Notes: generated from the sequence alone by a model not told the origin. 64,000 bases of DNA from Actinocrispum wychmicini (GCF_004345645.1 NZ_SLWS01000001.1:584714-648713); one strand, 5' to 3'. Numbered from the stretch's first letter, positions 6,770-15,890 are shown. Translations and numbers: made by a program.

Positions 6770-9199
6770 TCACCTCGACGTTTGGTATACCAAATCTGGT
6801 CGGGCCTCCGCCAGGGCCACGCCGCCCGGGGTGGACTCGATCATGGTTCCCAGCCTGCCCACGGTGGCCTCGGCCTGTCGAGCCCCGATCACCTGCGCGC
6901 CCACCGGCAGCCCGTCGGCCAGGCCGGCCGGAACGGACATCGCCGGGTGTCCGGTGGCCGACGCCAGGGCCGTGAACCGGAAGTACGTCGACGCCAACCC
7001 CTTGGTGTCGACAGGGGCCGCAGGCACGGGCACGGTCGGCAGCAGGACCGCGTCGACTTCACGCAACAGCGCGTCAAGCTCCTCGCGGGCGGCTTGGACT
7101 AGCCTCCGGGCGGCCGTGACGTCCGTGGAACGGCCTTTGTCGAGCTCAGCGATGGTCTCCGGGCTCAACCCGTCCCGCCGGTCCCACCACAGCCCCGCGG
7201 CCTCGGCGAGCATGATCGCGTACGTTGCCGCGCGCACATCCGGCAACGTCACGTCGACAGTTTCCAGCGCAAGGGCGTCGACCGCTTCTTCGAGAACCTG
7301 TTTCACCGCAGGCCCGCAGTGGTCCAGCGAGACACCGATCCGGGCGATCTCAGCTGGTGGCGTGAGTGTTCCGCCGAGCATCTCGAACACCCGGAGACAG
7401 TCCTGGGCGGTCGGCGCGATCGGCCCAAGGGTGTCCAGCGACGGCGCGAGAGCGGTGACACAGCTCGTGCTGACGGCCCCGAAAGTCGGCCGCAGCCCGG
7501 CGACCCCGCACAACGCGGCCGGCACCCTGATCGAGCCGCCGGTGTCCGTGCCCAAGGCGTACCGGGCGGCGCCGACGGCGACCGCGACCGCCGATCCCCC
7601 ACTGGACCCGCCGGCATGCATCCGTTCGCGCCAAGGGGTGACGCAGTCCGGGGTAGTGAGCGAGAGGGCCAGTTCGGGCATCCGGGTACGGCCGATCGCG
7701 TAGCAGCCAGGGAACCGGGCCATCACCGACAGGTCGATGTTCTCCTTGACCGCGACCGGAATGCCGTCCTGGAGCGGGAAGATCTCGGTGAACGCGCCCA
7801 ACTCGGTGGCGCGTCGCAGCGGGGTTCGCAGGCGGTGTCGGGCGATCTTGCCCATGTGGTTGCGAGGCAGGGAACGCACTACGACGACCTGCTTCGGGCA
7901 TTTGTACGGCGCCAGCCGAGTGCGCGCGTGCGCGATCAGGTCCGCTGGTTCGCGCAGGACGACCCAGGCCGTGACCTGCTCGCCCCACCTCTCGTCGGGT
8001 ACCCCGGCGACCGCCGCTGCCACCACGGCGGGGTGTTCTTCGAGGGCGAGTTCGACCTCGCGCGGGTAGACGTTGAGGCCGCCGGTGATGACGAGTTCCT
8101 TGCTCCGGCCGCGGATCACCAGGTGGCCGTCCTCGACCACGCCGAGGTCTCCGGTGCGGAACCAGCCGTCGTCGGTGAACGGGTCGTCGGCGTTGTTCCA
8201 GTAGCCGTTGAACACCTGCGGCCCGCGGATCTGGATCTCGTCGGCCACGATCCTGACGTGCACGCCGGGCAGCGGAATGCCGACTGTGTCACCGCGCGGC
8301 GCATCCAGCGGGTTGCCCACGTTCAGCCCTGATTCCGTTGTCCCGTAACGAACCAGAGGCACGCGAGGGAGCCGCGCGGCCAACGCCGCACTCAGCGGGG
8401 CGGACCCGCAGACGCACAACCGAAGGCCGGCAAACGCTTCCGGTGCCGACGCTAACCGTTCGTAGATCGTGGGTACGGCGAACAACACGGACGCCGAACG
8501 CATCGACGATGTCAGCTCGTCCAGCGAGAACCGCGAGAACAGCCGTGCCGACGAGCCGGCGGCGAGGGTCGCGTGCACTCCGCTCAGGCCGTGTTGGTGG
8601 AACAGGGGCAGGCAGTGGGTGAGGACGTCGTTCTCGGACCACTGCCACGCGGCCATCGCCGACCGGATCGACGTCAGCAGGTGACGGTGGCTGAGCGGAA
8701 CGCCCTTGGGGCGACCGGTCGTTCCGGACGTGTACGCCAGAACGGCGATGTCATCGGGGTTTCCGACGGGCTCGATCGGCGCACCGGCCGGTTCCCGCAT
8801 GTCCGACACGGTCAGGACAGCGCCCGAGTCGCGCACGAGATGGGCGAGCTCGGCTTCGGTGTAGGTCGGATTGGCCAGGACCGCGACAGCTCCCGCGCGC
8901 AGAACCCCGAGGTAGCAACGCACGAAGTCGAGCGACGACGGCCCGACGAGGACGACGCGGTCGCCGGGGCGGGTGCGTTCGGCGAACCAGCCGGCGGCCG
9001 AAGCCGCGGCGGCGTCGAGCGAACCATGCGTCATCGCCTGGCCGTCCACGGACAAGGCGGGCTTGTCCGGCAGTCGTTGGGCGGTCGCCTGGGCCAGCGA
9101 CGGGATTGTGGTGTCGCCGAGCGAGGCGACTAACGCGGCAGGGTCTTCAACCGTCGGCAGGTGCCGTCGCCAGGACTCCTCGCTCCACGAGCCGCTCAT
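6770..9199 (-). CDS. Fusion of acyl-CoA synthetase (AMP-forming) and amidase
   Basis: The 809-aa protein joins two enzymes. Residues ~1-475 are an ANL-family acyl-CoA ligase: P-loop TSGTTGRPKG at 157-166, GYWNN and DDGWFRTGDL in the hinge region, and a C-terminal KITG-like block NHMGKIARHRL holding the catalytic Lys. Residues ~480-805 are an amidase-signature domain with the Ser-cisSer-Lys triad: Lys485 in VAVKENID, Ser532/533 in GGSSGGSA, Ser556 in GTDTGGSIR. The Lys-to-cisSer gap is about 47 residues, roughly 20 shorter than usual, and the amidase N-terminus is shortened. Start ATG 9199 is chosen because GGGAGCT precedes it; an in-frame upstream start at 9244 has no such site. It heads the leftward unit. 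Confidence 0.82.
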   Translation of the reverse strand: MSGSWSEESWRRHLPTVEDPAALVASLGDTTIPSLAQATAQRLPDKPALSVDGQAMTHGSLDAAAASAAGWFAERTRPGDRVVLVGPSSLDFVRCYLGVLRAGAVAVLANPTYTEAELAHLVRDSGAVLTVSDMREPAGAPIEPVGNPDDIAVLAYTSGTTGRPKGVPLSHRHLLTSIRSAMAAWQWSENDVLTHCLPLFHQHGLSGVHATLAAGSSARLFSRFSLDELTSSMRSASVLFAVPTIYERLASAPEAFAGLRLCVCGSAPLSAALAARLPRVPLVRYGTTESGLNVGNPLDAPRGDTVGIPLPGVHVRIVADEIQIRGPQVFNGYWNNADDPFTDDGWFRTGDLGVVEDGHLVIRGRSKELVITGGLNVYPREVELALEEHPAVVAAAVAGVPDERWGEQVTAWVVLREPADLIAHARTRLAPYKCPKQVVVVRSLPRNHMGKIARHRLRTPLRRATELGAFTEIFPLQDGIPVAVKENIDLSVMARFPGCYAIGRTRMPELALSLTTPDCVTPWRERMHAGGSSGGSAVAVAVGAARYALGTDTGGSIRVPAALCGVAGLRPTFGAVSTSCVTALAPSLDTLGPIAPTAQDCLRVFEMLGGTLTPPAEIARIGVSLDHCGPAVKQVLEEAVDALALETVDVTLPDVRAATYAIMLAEAAGLWWDRRDGLSPETIAELDKGRSTDVTAARRLVQAAREELDALLREVDAVLLPTVPVPAAPVDTKGLASTYFRFTALASATGHPAMSVPAGLADGLPVGAQVIGARQAEATVGRLGTMIESTPGGVALAEARPDLVYQTSR
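6781..6794. promoter_or_regulatory. GntR-type operator 1 (perfect 14-bp palindrome)
   Basis: TTTGGTATACCAAA is a perfect palindrome with the TGGT..ACCA pattern typical of FadR/FCD-type GntR operators. It lies inside the last codons of the ligase/amidase fusion and just upstream of the SDR start, so it could control an internal promoter for the SDR and CoxG genes. Confidence 0.65.
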
Positions 9200-9301
9200 A
9201 CAGCTCCCGACCAGATCGCTCGGATGATCGTCCGCTCGTAACATTGGCAGAGCAGAGCGGCGACGGTGTTCCTGGCCATAGCGAGGCGCATGCTGAAATA
9301 T

Positions 9302-9309
9302 GGTATACC
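9302..9309. promoter_or_regulatory. GntR-type operator 2 in the divergent promoter
   Basis: The core GGTATACC, embedded in ATATGGTATACCGAT, sits between the divergent ligase/amidase and CoxM-like genes, 25 bases before the CoxM-like start. It overlaps the AT-rich bases that would serve as a -10 box. It shares its 8-bp core with the sites at 6781 and 15868. Confidence 0.6.
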
Positions 9310-9333
9310 GATGCCGATGAGCGGAGGAAACAC

Positions 9334-10167
9334 GTGAAGCCGGCGGCGTTCACCTACCATCGCGCGTACGACGTGAACGAGACGATCGCGCTCCTGGGTG
9401 AACTCGGCCCGGACGCCAAGATCCTGGCCGGCGGGCAGAGCCTGGTCGCGATGATGAACTTCCGTCTGGCCAGGCCGAGTGCCCTGGTCGACATCACCCG
9501 GATCGCCGGCCTGGACTACCAACGCCGCGACGGCGACGGCCTGCACATCGGGGCGTTGACCACGCATCGCGCGGTCGAGAAAGCCAAGCTGGACGGCTTC
9601 GCCGTGCTGCCCAAGGCCGCGCGCTGGATCGGCCACTACCCCATCCGCTGCCGTGGCACGTTCGGCGGCAGCATCGCGCACGGCGACGCGACTTCGGAGT
9701 GGTGCGTCCTCGCGGTCCTCCTGGAAGCCGTGATCGTGCTGCAAGGGCCGACGGGGCAACGCGAAGTCCCCGCGACTGAGTTCTTCCACGGCTTCTTCAT
9801 GACCGCGACCGAACCGGACGAGATGGTCGTCGAGATCCGGTTCCCCAGGCCGGCGCCGCACGCCGCGCTGACTGAGTTCTCCCAACGCAAGGGCGACTTC
9901 GCGGTCGTCGCCGCGGCTGCTCGGCTGGATCTCGCAAACGACGAGGTGCTCACCTCGCGGATCGTGCTCGGCGGTGTCGGCCCGAAGCCGGTGGTGGTGG
10001 ACGCGGACCTGGCGGGCCGGCCGGCGACCGAGGACACCTGGCGTGCGGCCGGCGAAGCCGCTGCGGCACAAGTGGATCCGCCGTCCGACGGGCATGGTAG
10101 TTCCGCGTACCGGAAGAAGCTCACGGCGACTCTCGTGGCCCGTGCGCTCGCGGAGGCCGCGGCATGA
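9334..10167 (+). CDS. Molybdenum hydroxylase FAD-binding subunit (CoxM-like)
   Basis: The 277-aa protein has the two FAD motifs of the xanthine dehydrogenase medium subunit: AGGQSLVAMMNFRLA near residue 35 and GTFGGSIAHGDATSE near residue 110. Its length is normal for CoxM/CutM proteins. It would pass electrons from the 2Fe-2S subunit to FAD and an external acceptor. Start GTG 9334 is chosen because GGAGG lies seven bases upstream; the frame is open further upstream but has no ribosome site there. It is the first gene of the rightward unit and overlaps the next gene by 4 bp (ATGA). Confidence 0.9.
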   Translation: MKPAAFTYHRAYDVNETIALLGELGPDAKILAGGQSLVAMMNFRLARPSALVDITRIAGLDYQRRDGDGLHIGALTTHRAVEKAKLDGFAVLPKAARWIGHYPIRCRGTFGGSIAHGDATSEWCVLAVLLEAVIVLQGPTGQREVPATEFFHGFFMTATEPDEMVVEIRFPRPAPHAALTEFSQRKGDFAVVAAAARLDLANDEVLTSRIVLGGVGPKPVVVDADLAGRPATEDTWRAAGEAAAAQVDPPSDGHGSSAYRKKLTATLVARALAEAAA

Positions 10168-12494
10168 CTCAGGTCGACGGCACGCGGTGGGTCGGAGCCC
10201 GGGTGCCGCGCAAGGAAGACCGCCGGATGTTGTTGGGCCGTGGCCGGTTCGTCTCGGACATGACTCGGGCGGACACCTTGCACGCGGCGTTCGTCCGCAG
10301 CCCGTACGCGTCCGCCCGGATCACCCGGATCGACGTGTCCCGGGCGAAGCGGGTCGACGGCGTGCTGGAGGTGTTGACCAGCAACGACCTGGGCGACCCA
10401 GGTCTGGTGGCCGTGCTGGAGCGCGACGAGTTCAAGCCGACCCGGATGCCGATGCTCGCCATGGACCGGGTGCGGTTCGTGGGCGAGCCAGTGGCCGTCG
10501 TGATCGCCGAGGACGCGTACTCCGCGGAGGACGGCATCGAGGCCGTGGACGTCGAGTACGAGATCGAACCGGTCGTCATGGACTTGGCCGCTGCGCTCGC
10601 CGAAGGCGCCCCGGAAGTCCACAGTGGAACCGGGAACTGCCTGGTCGACCTGGTCATGTTCGACGACCCCGCGTTGCCGGAGATCTTCGCGAACGCCCCG
10701 CTCGTGCTGGCCGCGAAGTTCACCAGCGGCCGGGTGTCCGGGCTGCCGATGGAAGGCCGGGCGACCCTCGCCGAGTGGGACGACCGGGACGGCCAGGTCG
10801 TCGTGCACACCTCCACGCAAGTCCCGCACCAGGCCCGGTCCGGGATCGCCCAGGCGCTGGACATCCCGGAGCGGACCATCCGGGTCATCGCACCCGATGT
10901 CGGCGGCGGGTTCGGCCAGAAATGCGTGGTCAGCCGCGAAGAGGTCGTGTTGGCCAAAGCGGCGATGACACTGCGCCGGCAAGTCGTCTGGGTGGAGGAC
11001 CGGGCCGAGAACCTGACCGCGTCCGTCCATGGGCACGAGCAGGAGTACGACGTCCAGGCCGCGTTCGACGCCGACGGCCGGATCCTCGGCCTGGCAGCGG
11101 ACATCAAGTGCGATATCGGGGCGTACTCGGTCTTCCCGTTCACGTGCGCGGTCGAGCCGCTGATGGCCGCGACCGAACTGCCCGGGATCTACAAGGTGCC
11201 CGCGTACCGGGCGCGCGGCCGGGGCGTGTCGACGAACAAGACGCCGACCGCGCCCTACCGTGGGGTGTCCCGGCCGCAGATCGTGCTCGTGATGGAACGC
11301 CTGATGGAGAAGGCCGCGGCGCAGTTGGGCATCGACTCGGTGGAGATCCGGCGGCGCAACATGATCCTGCCGGGCGAGTTCCCGTACGTCGGTGTGAACA
11401 AGATCAGCTACGACGAGGGCAGCTACCTGGAGTCACTTGAGCTGACCGAGAAGAAGATCACCGAGGCCGGCTGGTACGTCGAGCGGGACCAGCTGCGTGA
11501 GCAGGGCGTTCACGCGGGCATCGGGTTCTCGTGCTTCTCCGAGCGGACCGCGTACGGCACGCCGACGATGTCCCAGCGGCGGATGCGGATGACACCGGGT
11601 TACGACACCGCGCACGTCCGGATGGACCCGTCCGGCGAGGTGATCGTGACGACCGGGACATGCGGCCACGGCCAGGGGCACGAGACCACGTTCGCTCAGA
11701 TCGTCGCGGACCAGCTCGGCGTGCATCCGGACCAGGTGCGGCTGCGGCAGGGCGACACGGACCTGACATCGTACGGCTGGGGCACGTTCGGCAGCCGGTC
11801 GATCGTGATCGGCGGCGGTGCCGCGCGCAAAGCAGCCGCTGTCGTGGCGGAGAAACTACGCAAGATCGCCGCGCACATGCTGGAGGTCAGCGAGAACGAC
11901 GTCGTACTCGCCGATGGCAACGCCGGTGTCAGGGGTGTTCCGGACGTGCATGTGCCGATCGCGGAGCTCGCCCGGATCGTCCACTTCCAGGCGCACCAAC
12001 TGCCGGCGGACACCCGGTACGCGCTGGAGGCACGGGAGACCGCGGACCCGCCGGGGACGTTCTCCAACGCCTGTCACGCCGTGTTCGTCACCATCGACCC
12101 TGGTACCGGCGAGATCAAGGCCCGGAAGTTCATGGTCGTGGAGGACTGCGGGGTGATCATCAACCCGATGGTGGTGGACGGTCAGGTGCGCGGCGGGATC
12201 GCCCAGGGCATCGCGTGCGCGTTGTACGAGAAGATCACCTTCGACACCGAAGGACAACCGACCACCACCACGCTCATGGACTACCTCGTGCCGACCGCCA
12301 CCGAGATCTGCCCGATCGAGATCCACCACCTCGAAACACCGTCCCAGTTCAGTGAGAACGGGTCCAAGGGCATGGGCGAGGGCGGCACGATCGGCGCGCC
12401 CGCCGCGGTGCTCAACGCGGTGAACGACGCGCTGGCGCACCTCGGCGTCGAGATCGACCACATCCCTGTGCTGCCGGAGGACGTGCTGCGATGA
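10164..12494 (+). CDS. Molybdenum hydroxylase large subunit 1 (CoxL-like)
   Basis: The 776-aa protein is a complete molybdopterin-binding large subunit of the xanthine oxidase family. Visible blocks are VRFVGEPVAVVIAED, APDVGGGFGQK, APYRGVSRPQ and GHGQGHETTFAQ. The C-terminal GSKGMGEGGTIGAP holds the active-site Glu at about residue 739. The loop APYRGVSR lacks the Cys of the AYRCSFR signature of true aerobic CO dehydrogenase, so it is not form I CODH. It probably hydroxylates an aromatic or N-heterocyclic carbon. The real substrate is unknown. It overlaps both neighbours by 4 bp, so it is translationally coupled to the FAD and Fe-S subunits. Confidence 0.88.
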   Translation: MTQVDGTRWVGARVPRKEDRRMLLGRGRFVSDMTRADTLHAAFVRSPYASARITRIDVSRAKRVDGVLEVLTSNDLGDPGLVAVLERDEFKPTRMPMLAMDRVRFVGEPVAVVIAEDAYSAEDGIEAVDVEYEIEPVVMDLAAALAEGAPEVHSGTGNCLVDLVMFDDPALPEIFANAPLVLAAKFTSGRVSGLPMEGRATLAEWDDRDGQVVVHTSTQVPHQARSGIAQALDIPERTIRVIAPDVGGGFGQKCVVSREEVVLAKAAMTLRRQVVWVEDRAENLTASVHGHEQEYDVQAAFDADGRILGLAADIKCDIGAYSVFPFTCAVEPLMAATELPGIYKVPAYRARGRGVSTNKTPTAPYRGVSRPQIVLVMERLMEKAAAQLGIDSVEIRRRNMILPGEFPYVGVNKISYDEGSYLESLELTEKKITEAGWYVERDQLREQGVHAGIGFSCFSERTAYGTPTMSQRRMRMTPGYDTAHVRMDPSGEVIVTTGTCGHGQGHETTFAQIVADQLGVHPDQVRLRQGDTDLTSYGWGTFGSRSIVIGGGAARKAAAVVAEKLRKIAAHMLEVSENDVVLADGNAGVRGVPDVHVPIAELARIVHFQAHQLPADTRYALEARETADPPGTFSNACHAVFVTIDPGTGEIKARKFMVVEDCGVIINPMVVDGQVRGGIAQGIACALYEKITFDTEGQPTTTTLMDYLVPTATEICPIEIHHLETPSQFSENGSKGMGEGGTIGAPAAVLNAVNDALAHLGVEIDHIPVLPEDVLR

Positions 12495-12970
12495 AGGACA
12501 TCCACCTGATCTCCCTGAGCGTCAACGGCTCGGACCACGAGGTCGTCGTCGAGTCCCGGCGCACGCTCGCCGACGTCCTGCGGCACGACCTCGGCTACAC
12601 CGGCACGCACATCGGCTGCGAGCACGGGATCTGTGGTGCGTGCACGGTTCTGCTCGACGGCGAACCAGTGCGTTCATGTTTGATCTTCGGGGTTCAGGCC
12701 GACGGCTGTGCGGTACGGACCGTCGAAGGCCTGGCCGACCGAGAAGAACTCTCCGACCTGCAGAAAGCGTTCAGCCGGTGTCACGGCTTGCAGTGCGGGT
12801 TCTGCACGCCCGGGTTCCTGATGCTCAGCGAGGCGTACCTGGCCGAGACGGACGGGGTACCCGACGAGGGCGAGGTTCGCGAGGTGATGGCGTCGAACCT
12901 GTGCCGTTGCACCGGCTACCAGGGCATCGTGGAGGCGGTCCGGCAGGTCGCCGAGGAGCGCGCCGGATGA
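12491..12970 (+). CDS. Molybdenum hydroxylase 2Fe-2S subunit (CoxS-like)
   Basis: The 159-aa protein has both iron-sulfur centres. The plant-type ferredoxin cysteines are C43, C48, C51 and C63 (IGCEHGICGAC). The second, molybdenum-proximal cluster is ligated by C102, C105, C138 and C140 (QCGFC and LCRC). Length and spacing are standard for CoxS/CutS/NdhS proteins. It is the electron relay between the molybdopterin and FAD subunits. It sits between two large-subunit genes, overlapping each by 4 bp, and is the only Fe-S subunit available to both. Confidence 0.93.
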   Translation: MKDIHLISLSVNGSDHEVVVESRRTLADVLRHDLGYTGTHIGCEHGICGACTVLLDGEPVRSCLIFGVQADGCAVRTVEGLADREELSDLQKAFSRCHGLQCGFCTPGFLMLSEAYLAETDGVPDEGEVREVMASNLCRCTGYQGIVEAVRQVAEERAG

Positions 12971-15237
12971 CGTTCATCGGCGAGCGGGTGCCGCGCAAGG
13001 AGGATTCTCGGCTGCTTCGCGGCCACGGCCGGTTCGCTGACGACCAGGACCGCCCCGGCCAGCTTTGGGTCCGCGTGGTCCGGTCCCCCATCGCGCACGG
13101 CCGGATCCGGTCGGTCGCCACCGCCACGGCGTCCGAAGTGGACGGTGTGGTCCGGGTGGTGACCGCCGCCGACCTGCCCGATCGCCGGATTCCGGTGCGG
13201 CTCAAGGTCCAGGGCATCAACCTGGACGACCACCTGCAGCCCGTGCTGGCCACGGACACCGTCCGGTATGTCGGCGAACCCGTGGCGGTCGTCGTCGCCG
13301 AGGACCCGTATGTCGCCGAGGACGCGGCGGAGCTGGTGGAGCTGGACATCGACGAGCTCCCGGTCGTCGTTGAAACTTTTCAAGGCACGGTCGCGGCGGA
13401 TTTCCGGCTCGGCTACGGCGATGTCGAACAGGCTTTCGTGGACGCCGCCCACATTGTCGAGATGGAATTCGACGTCGGCCGGCACAGTGCCGTGCCGATG
13501 GAACCCCGGGCGCTTCTGGTCGATGTCGATCCCGGGTCCGGGGCATTGCAGATCCACGGCATGACCAAGGTTCCGGTATTCAACCGGGACGTGCTGGCGA
13601 CCATGCTCGGCGTGGATGAGAACCTGATCCACGTGCACGCGATCGACGCGGGCGGCGGATTCGGCGTGCGCGGCGAGTTCTACCCCGAGGATTTCCTGGT
13701 CCCGTGGCTGGCGCGCGAGCTCAACCGGCCCGTGAAGTGGGTGGAGGACCGGGCGGAACACCTGGTCGCGGTCAATCACTCACGCCAGCAACACCACACC
13801 ATCGCCGCCGCGTTCGACAAGAACGGCGTGCTCCTCGCCATGCGGGACGACGTTCTGCATGACAACGGCGCATACGCCCGCACACATGGGATCATCGTGC
13901 CCGAACTGACGTTGGCGATGTTGCCCGGACCGTATCGGGTGCCCGCGTTCGCCGGCCGGATTCGGGTGATGCTGACCAACAAGACCCCATGTGGGACGTA
14001 TCGTGCGCCGGGCCGGTTTGAGGGAACGGCCGTCCGTGAGCAGCTGCTCGATGTCGCCGCCGACAAACTTGGCATCGACCGGGTGGAACTCCGACGCAAG
14101 AACCTGTTGGACGCGCGCGAATTACCCCACACTCGTGAAATGAGCACGCTCGGCACCGATGTGGTCCTCGATTCCGGGGACTATGTCGGGCTGCTGGACA
14201 AGGCGATGGCCGAAGCCGACCGGCTCGGCTATCGGGCCGAGCTGGCGTCGTTGCGCGCGCAAGGACGTACCGCCGGTTTGGGGGTGGCGGTGTTCCTGGA
14301 GAAAAGCGGTCTGGGGCCACAGGAAACCGCGGACGTCATGGTCGGCACGTCCGGCGCGGTCCGCGTGCATTCCGGGGGAACGTCACTGGGGCAGGGCATC
14401 GAGACCGTGCTCGCGCAGATCACCGCGGACGCGTTGGATGTCGACCCGGCCGTGGTCACGGTCGTCAACGGGGACACAGCACTGCAGCCGTTCGGCGCGG
14501 GCTCGTGGGCGTCGCGGTCCACAGTCGTAGGCGGTAGCGCCGTGCACAAGGCAGCGTTGGCTGTGCGGGAACGTGCGATCCAGATGGCGTCGCGGATGCT
14601 TGAGGTGTCCGAGGACGACCTGGAGACGCGGTGCGGATCGATCGGCGTCCGCGGCGCACCCGGCAGCAGCGTGACTCTCGGCGAGGTGGCCAAGGCGTGC
14701 CGGCCGGGCAGCCCGCACCTGTTGCCCGACGAACCCGCTGGTCTGGCGGCCCGGCGCCGGTTCGAGGTCGAGCACATGACCTACCCGTACGGGGTACACG
14801 TCGCCCTGGTCGACGTCGACCGGGGGACTGGTCTAGTCCAAGTGCCGCGCTATCTCGTAGCCTACGAGATTGGCCGGGCGATCAACCCGACCTTGGTGGA
14901 AGGCCAACTGGTCGGTGGTGTCGCCCAGGGAATAGGTGGCGCTTTGCTGGAGGAGTTCCGGTACGACGAGGCCGGACAACCACAGGCGGTGACGTTCATG
15001 GACTACCTGCTGCCGACCGCGGCCGAGCTGCCCAAGGTCGACGTGCTGGTGACCGAGGACGCGCCGGCACCCGGAAACCCGCTCGGCGTCAAAGGAGCGG
15101 GCGAGGGCGGACTCACCGCGGCAGGCGCGGCGATCGCGGGGGCCGTCCGGGACGCGCTGGACTTGCCCGGACCGGTGAGGCGGCTGCCGTTGACCGCGGA
15201 GCGAGTACGCGGTCTGACAGATGAGGGGACCAGATGA
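12967..15237 (+). CDS. Molybdenum hydroxylase large subunit 2 (CoxL-like)
   Basis: The 756-aa protein is a second complete large subunit. Blocks seen are VRYVGEPVAVVVAED, DAGGGFGVRGEFYPED, GTYRAPGRFEGT, GTSLGQGIETVLAQ and LGVKGAGEGGLTAAG with the active-site Glu near residue 713. It is clearly related to, but not a recent copy of, the 10164 gene: both start with ERVPRKED-like sequence, but the active-site loop differs (TYRAPGR against PYRGVSR). It lacks the AYRCSFR signature. Start ATG 12967 overlaps the Fe-S gene by 4 bp. It may form a second enzyme with the shared small subunits, acting on a different intermediate. Confidence 0.88.
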   Translation: MTFIGERVPRKEDSRLLRGHGRFADDQDRPGQLWVRVVRSPIAHGRIRSVATATASEVDGVVRVVTAADLPDRRIPVRLKVQGINLDDHLQPVLATDTVRYVGEPVAVVVAEDPYVAEDAAELVELDIDELPVVVETFQGTVAADFRLGYGDVEQAFVDAAHIVEMEFDVGRHSAVPMEPRALLVDVDPGSGALQIHGMTKVPVFNRDVLATMLGVDENLIHVHAIDAGGGFGVRGEFYPEDFLVPWLARELNRPVKWVEDRAEHLVAVNHSRQQHHTIAAAFDKNGVLLAMRDDVLHDNGAYARTHGIIVPELTLAMLPGPYRVPAFAGRIRVMLTNKTPCGTYRAPGRFEGTAVREQLLDVAADKLGIDRVELRRKNLLDARELPHTREMSTLGTDVVLDSGDYVGLLDKAMAEADRLGYRAELASLRAQGRTAGLGVAVFLEKSGLGPQETADVMVGTSGAVRVHSGGTSLGQGIETVLAQITADALDVDPAVVTVVNGDTALQPFGAGSWASRSTVVGGSAVHKAALAVRERAIQMASRMLEVSEDDLETRCGSIGVRGAPGSSVTLGEVAKACRPGSPHLLPDEPAGLAARRRFEVEHMTYPYGVHVALVDVDRGTGLVQVPRYLVAYEIGRAINPTLVEGQLVGGVAQGIGGALLEEFRYDEAGQPQAVTFMDYLLPTAAELPKVDVLVTEDAPAPGNPLGVKGAGEGGLTAAGAAIAGAVRDALDLPGPVRRLPLTAERVRGLTDEGTR

Positions 15238-15857
15238 CAGAGCCGACGACACTCAACTACGTCAGCAAGACCGACATGGTGGTCGCGCTGATCCGTGAGC
15301 TGATCATCACCGGCGAACTGCCGGCCGGTAAACAGTTGAGACAGCGCGACCTGGCCGCCCGGTTCCACGTGAGCCAGACCCCGGTCCGCGAGGCCATGCG
15401 CCGCCTGGAGTCCGAGGGTTTGGTGGTGGGCGACGCCCATCGCGGCTTCACCGTGGTGGAGGCGGACTCGGGGTCGACCGAGGAGAACTTCCGGATCCGC
15501 GCCGCGCTCGAGGCGCTCGGCGCCGAGCTCGCGGTGCCGCGCATCGACGAGGCCGGCATCCAGAAGCTCACCGACCTCAACGAGCAGATGCGCAAGCTCG
15601 CCGAAGAGGACCAGTGTTATCCCGAGCTGAACCGTGAGTTCCACTTCACGCTCTACGAGTACGCCCACAGTCCCCTACTGGTGTCGATCATGCGTCTGCT
15701 GTGGCAGGCGTTGCGCGGCGGCCCGCGCGTGACCCGGACGCACGCGGAGTCCGTCGAGGAGCACGCGATGATCATCGACGCGCTTCGTCGTCGGGACGCG
15801 GAGGCGGCGGCCAAGGCGACCTACAACCACATCATGGGCACGACACCTCTGGACTGA
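15234..15857 (+). CDS. GntR-family regulator, FCD subfamily
   Basis: The 207-aa protein has an N-terminal winged helix-turn-helix (DLAARFHVSQTPVREAMRRL, residues ~38-57). A C-terminal FCD effector domain follows, with conserved acidic and His residues (NREFHFTLYEYAH; EEHAMIIDALRRRD) that bind metal and a carboxylate ligand in this family. It overlaps the second large-subunit gene by 4 bp, so it is co-expressed with the pathway. The three GGTATACC palindromes in this island are its probable operators. It is likely a repressor relieved by a pathway metabolite; the sequence cannot show the ligand. Confidence 0.9.
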   Translation: MTEPTTLNYVSKTDMVVALIRELIITGELPAGKQLRQRDLAARFHVSQTPVREAMRRLESEGLVVGDAHRGFTVVEADSGSTEENFRIRAALEALGAELAVPRIDEAGIQKLTDLNEQMRKLAEEDQCYPELNREFHFTLYEYAHSPLLVSIMRLLWQALRGGPRVTRTHAESVEEHAMIIDALRRRDAEAAAKATYNHIMGTTPLD

Positions 15858-15864
15858 GGCCCGG

Positions 15865-15890
15865 GTCGGTATACCATTTGATATACCGAC
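15865..15890. promoter_or_regulatory. GntR-type operator 3 (double palindrome)
   Basis: A perfect GGTATACC (15868-15875) is followed 12 bp later, centre to centre, by GATATACC (15880-15887). The outer arms GTCGGTATA and TATACCGAC form a 9-bp inverted repeat with an 8-base spacer. It lies between the regulator stop and the hydrolase start, giving the hydrolase its own regulated promoter. Confidence 0.7.

Noticed and set aside
10164..15237. Aerobic carbon monoxide dehydrogenase (true CoxMSL)
   Set aside because: Neither large subunit has the AYRCSFR active-site loop, and the order with two L subunits is not that of CODH.
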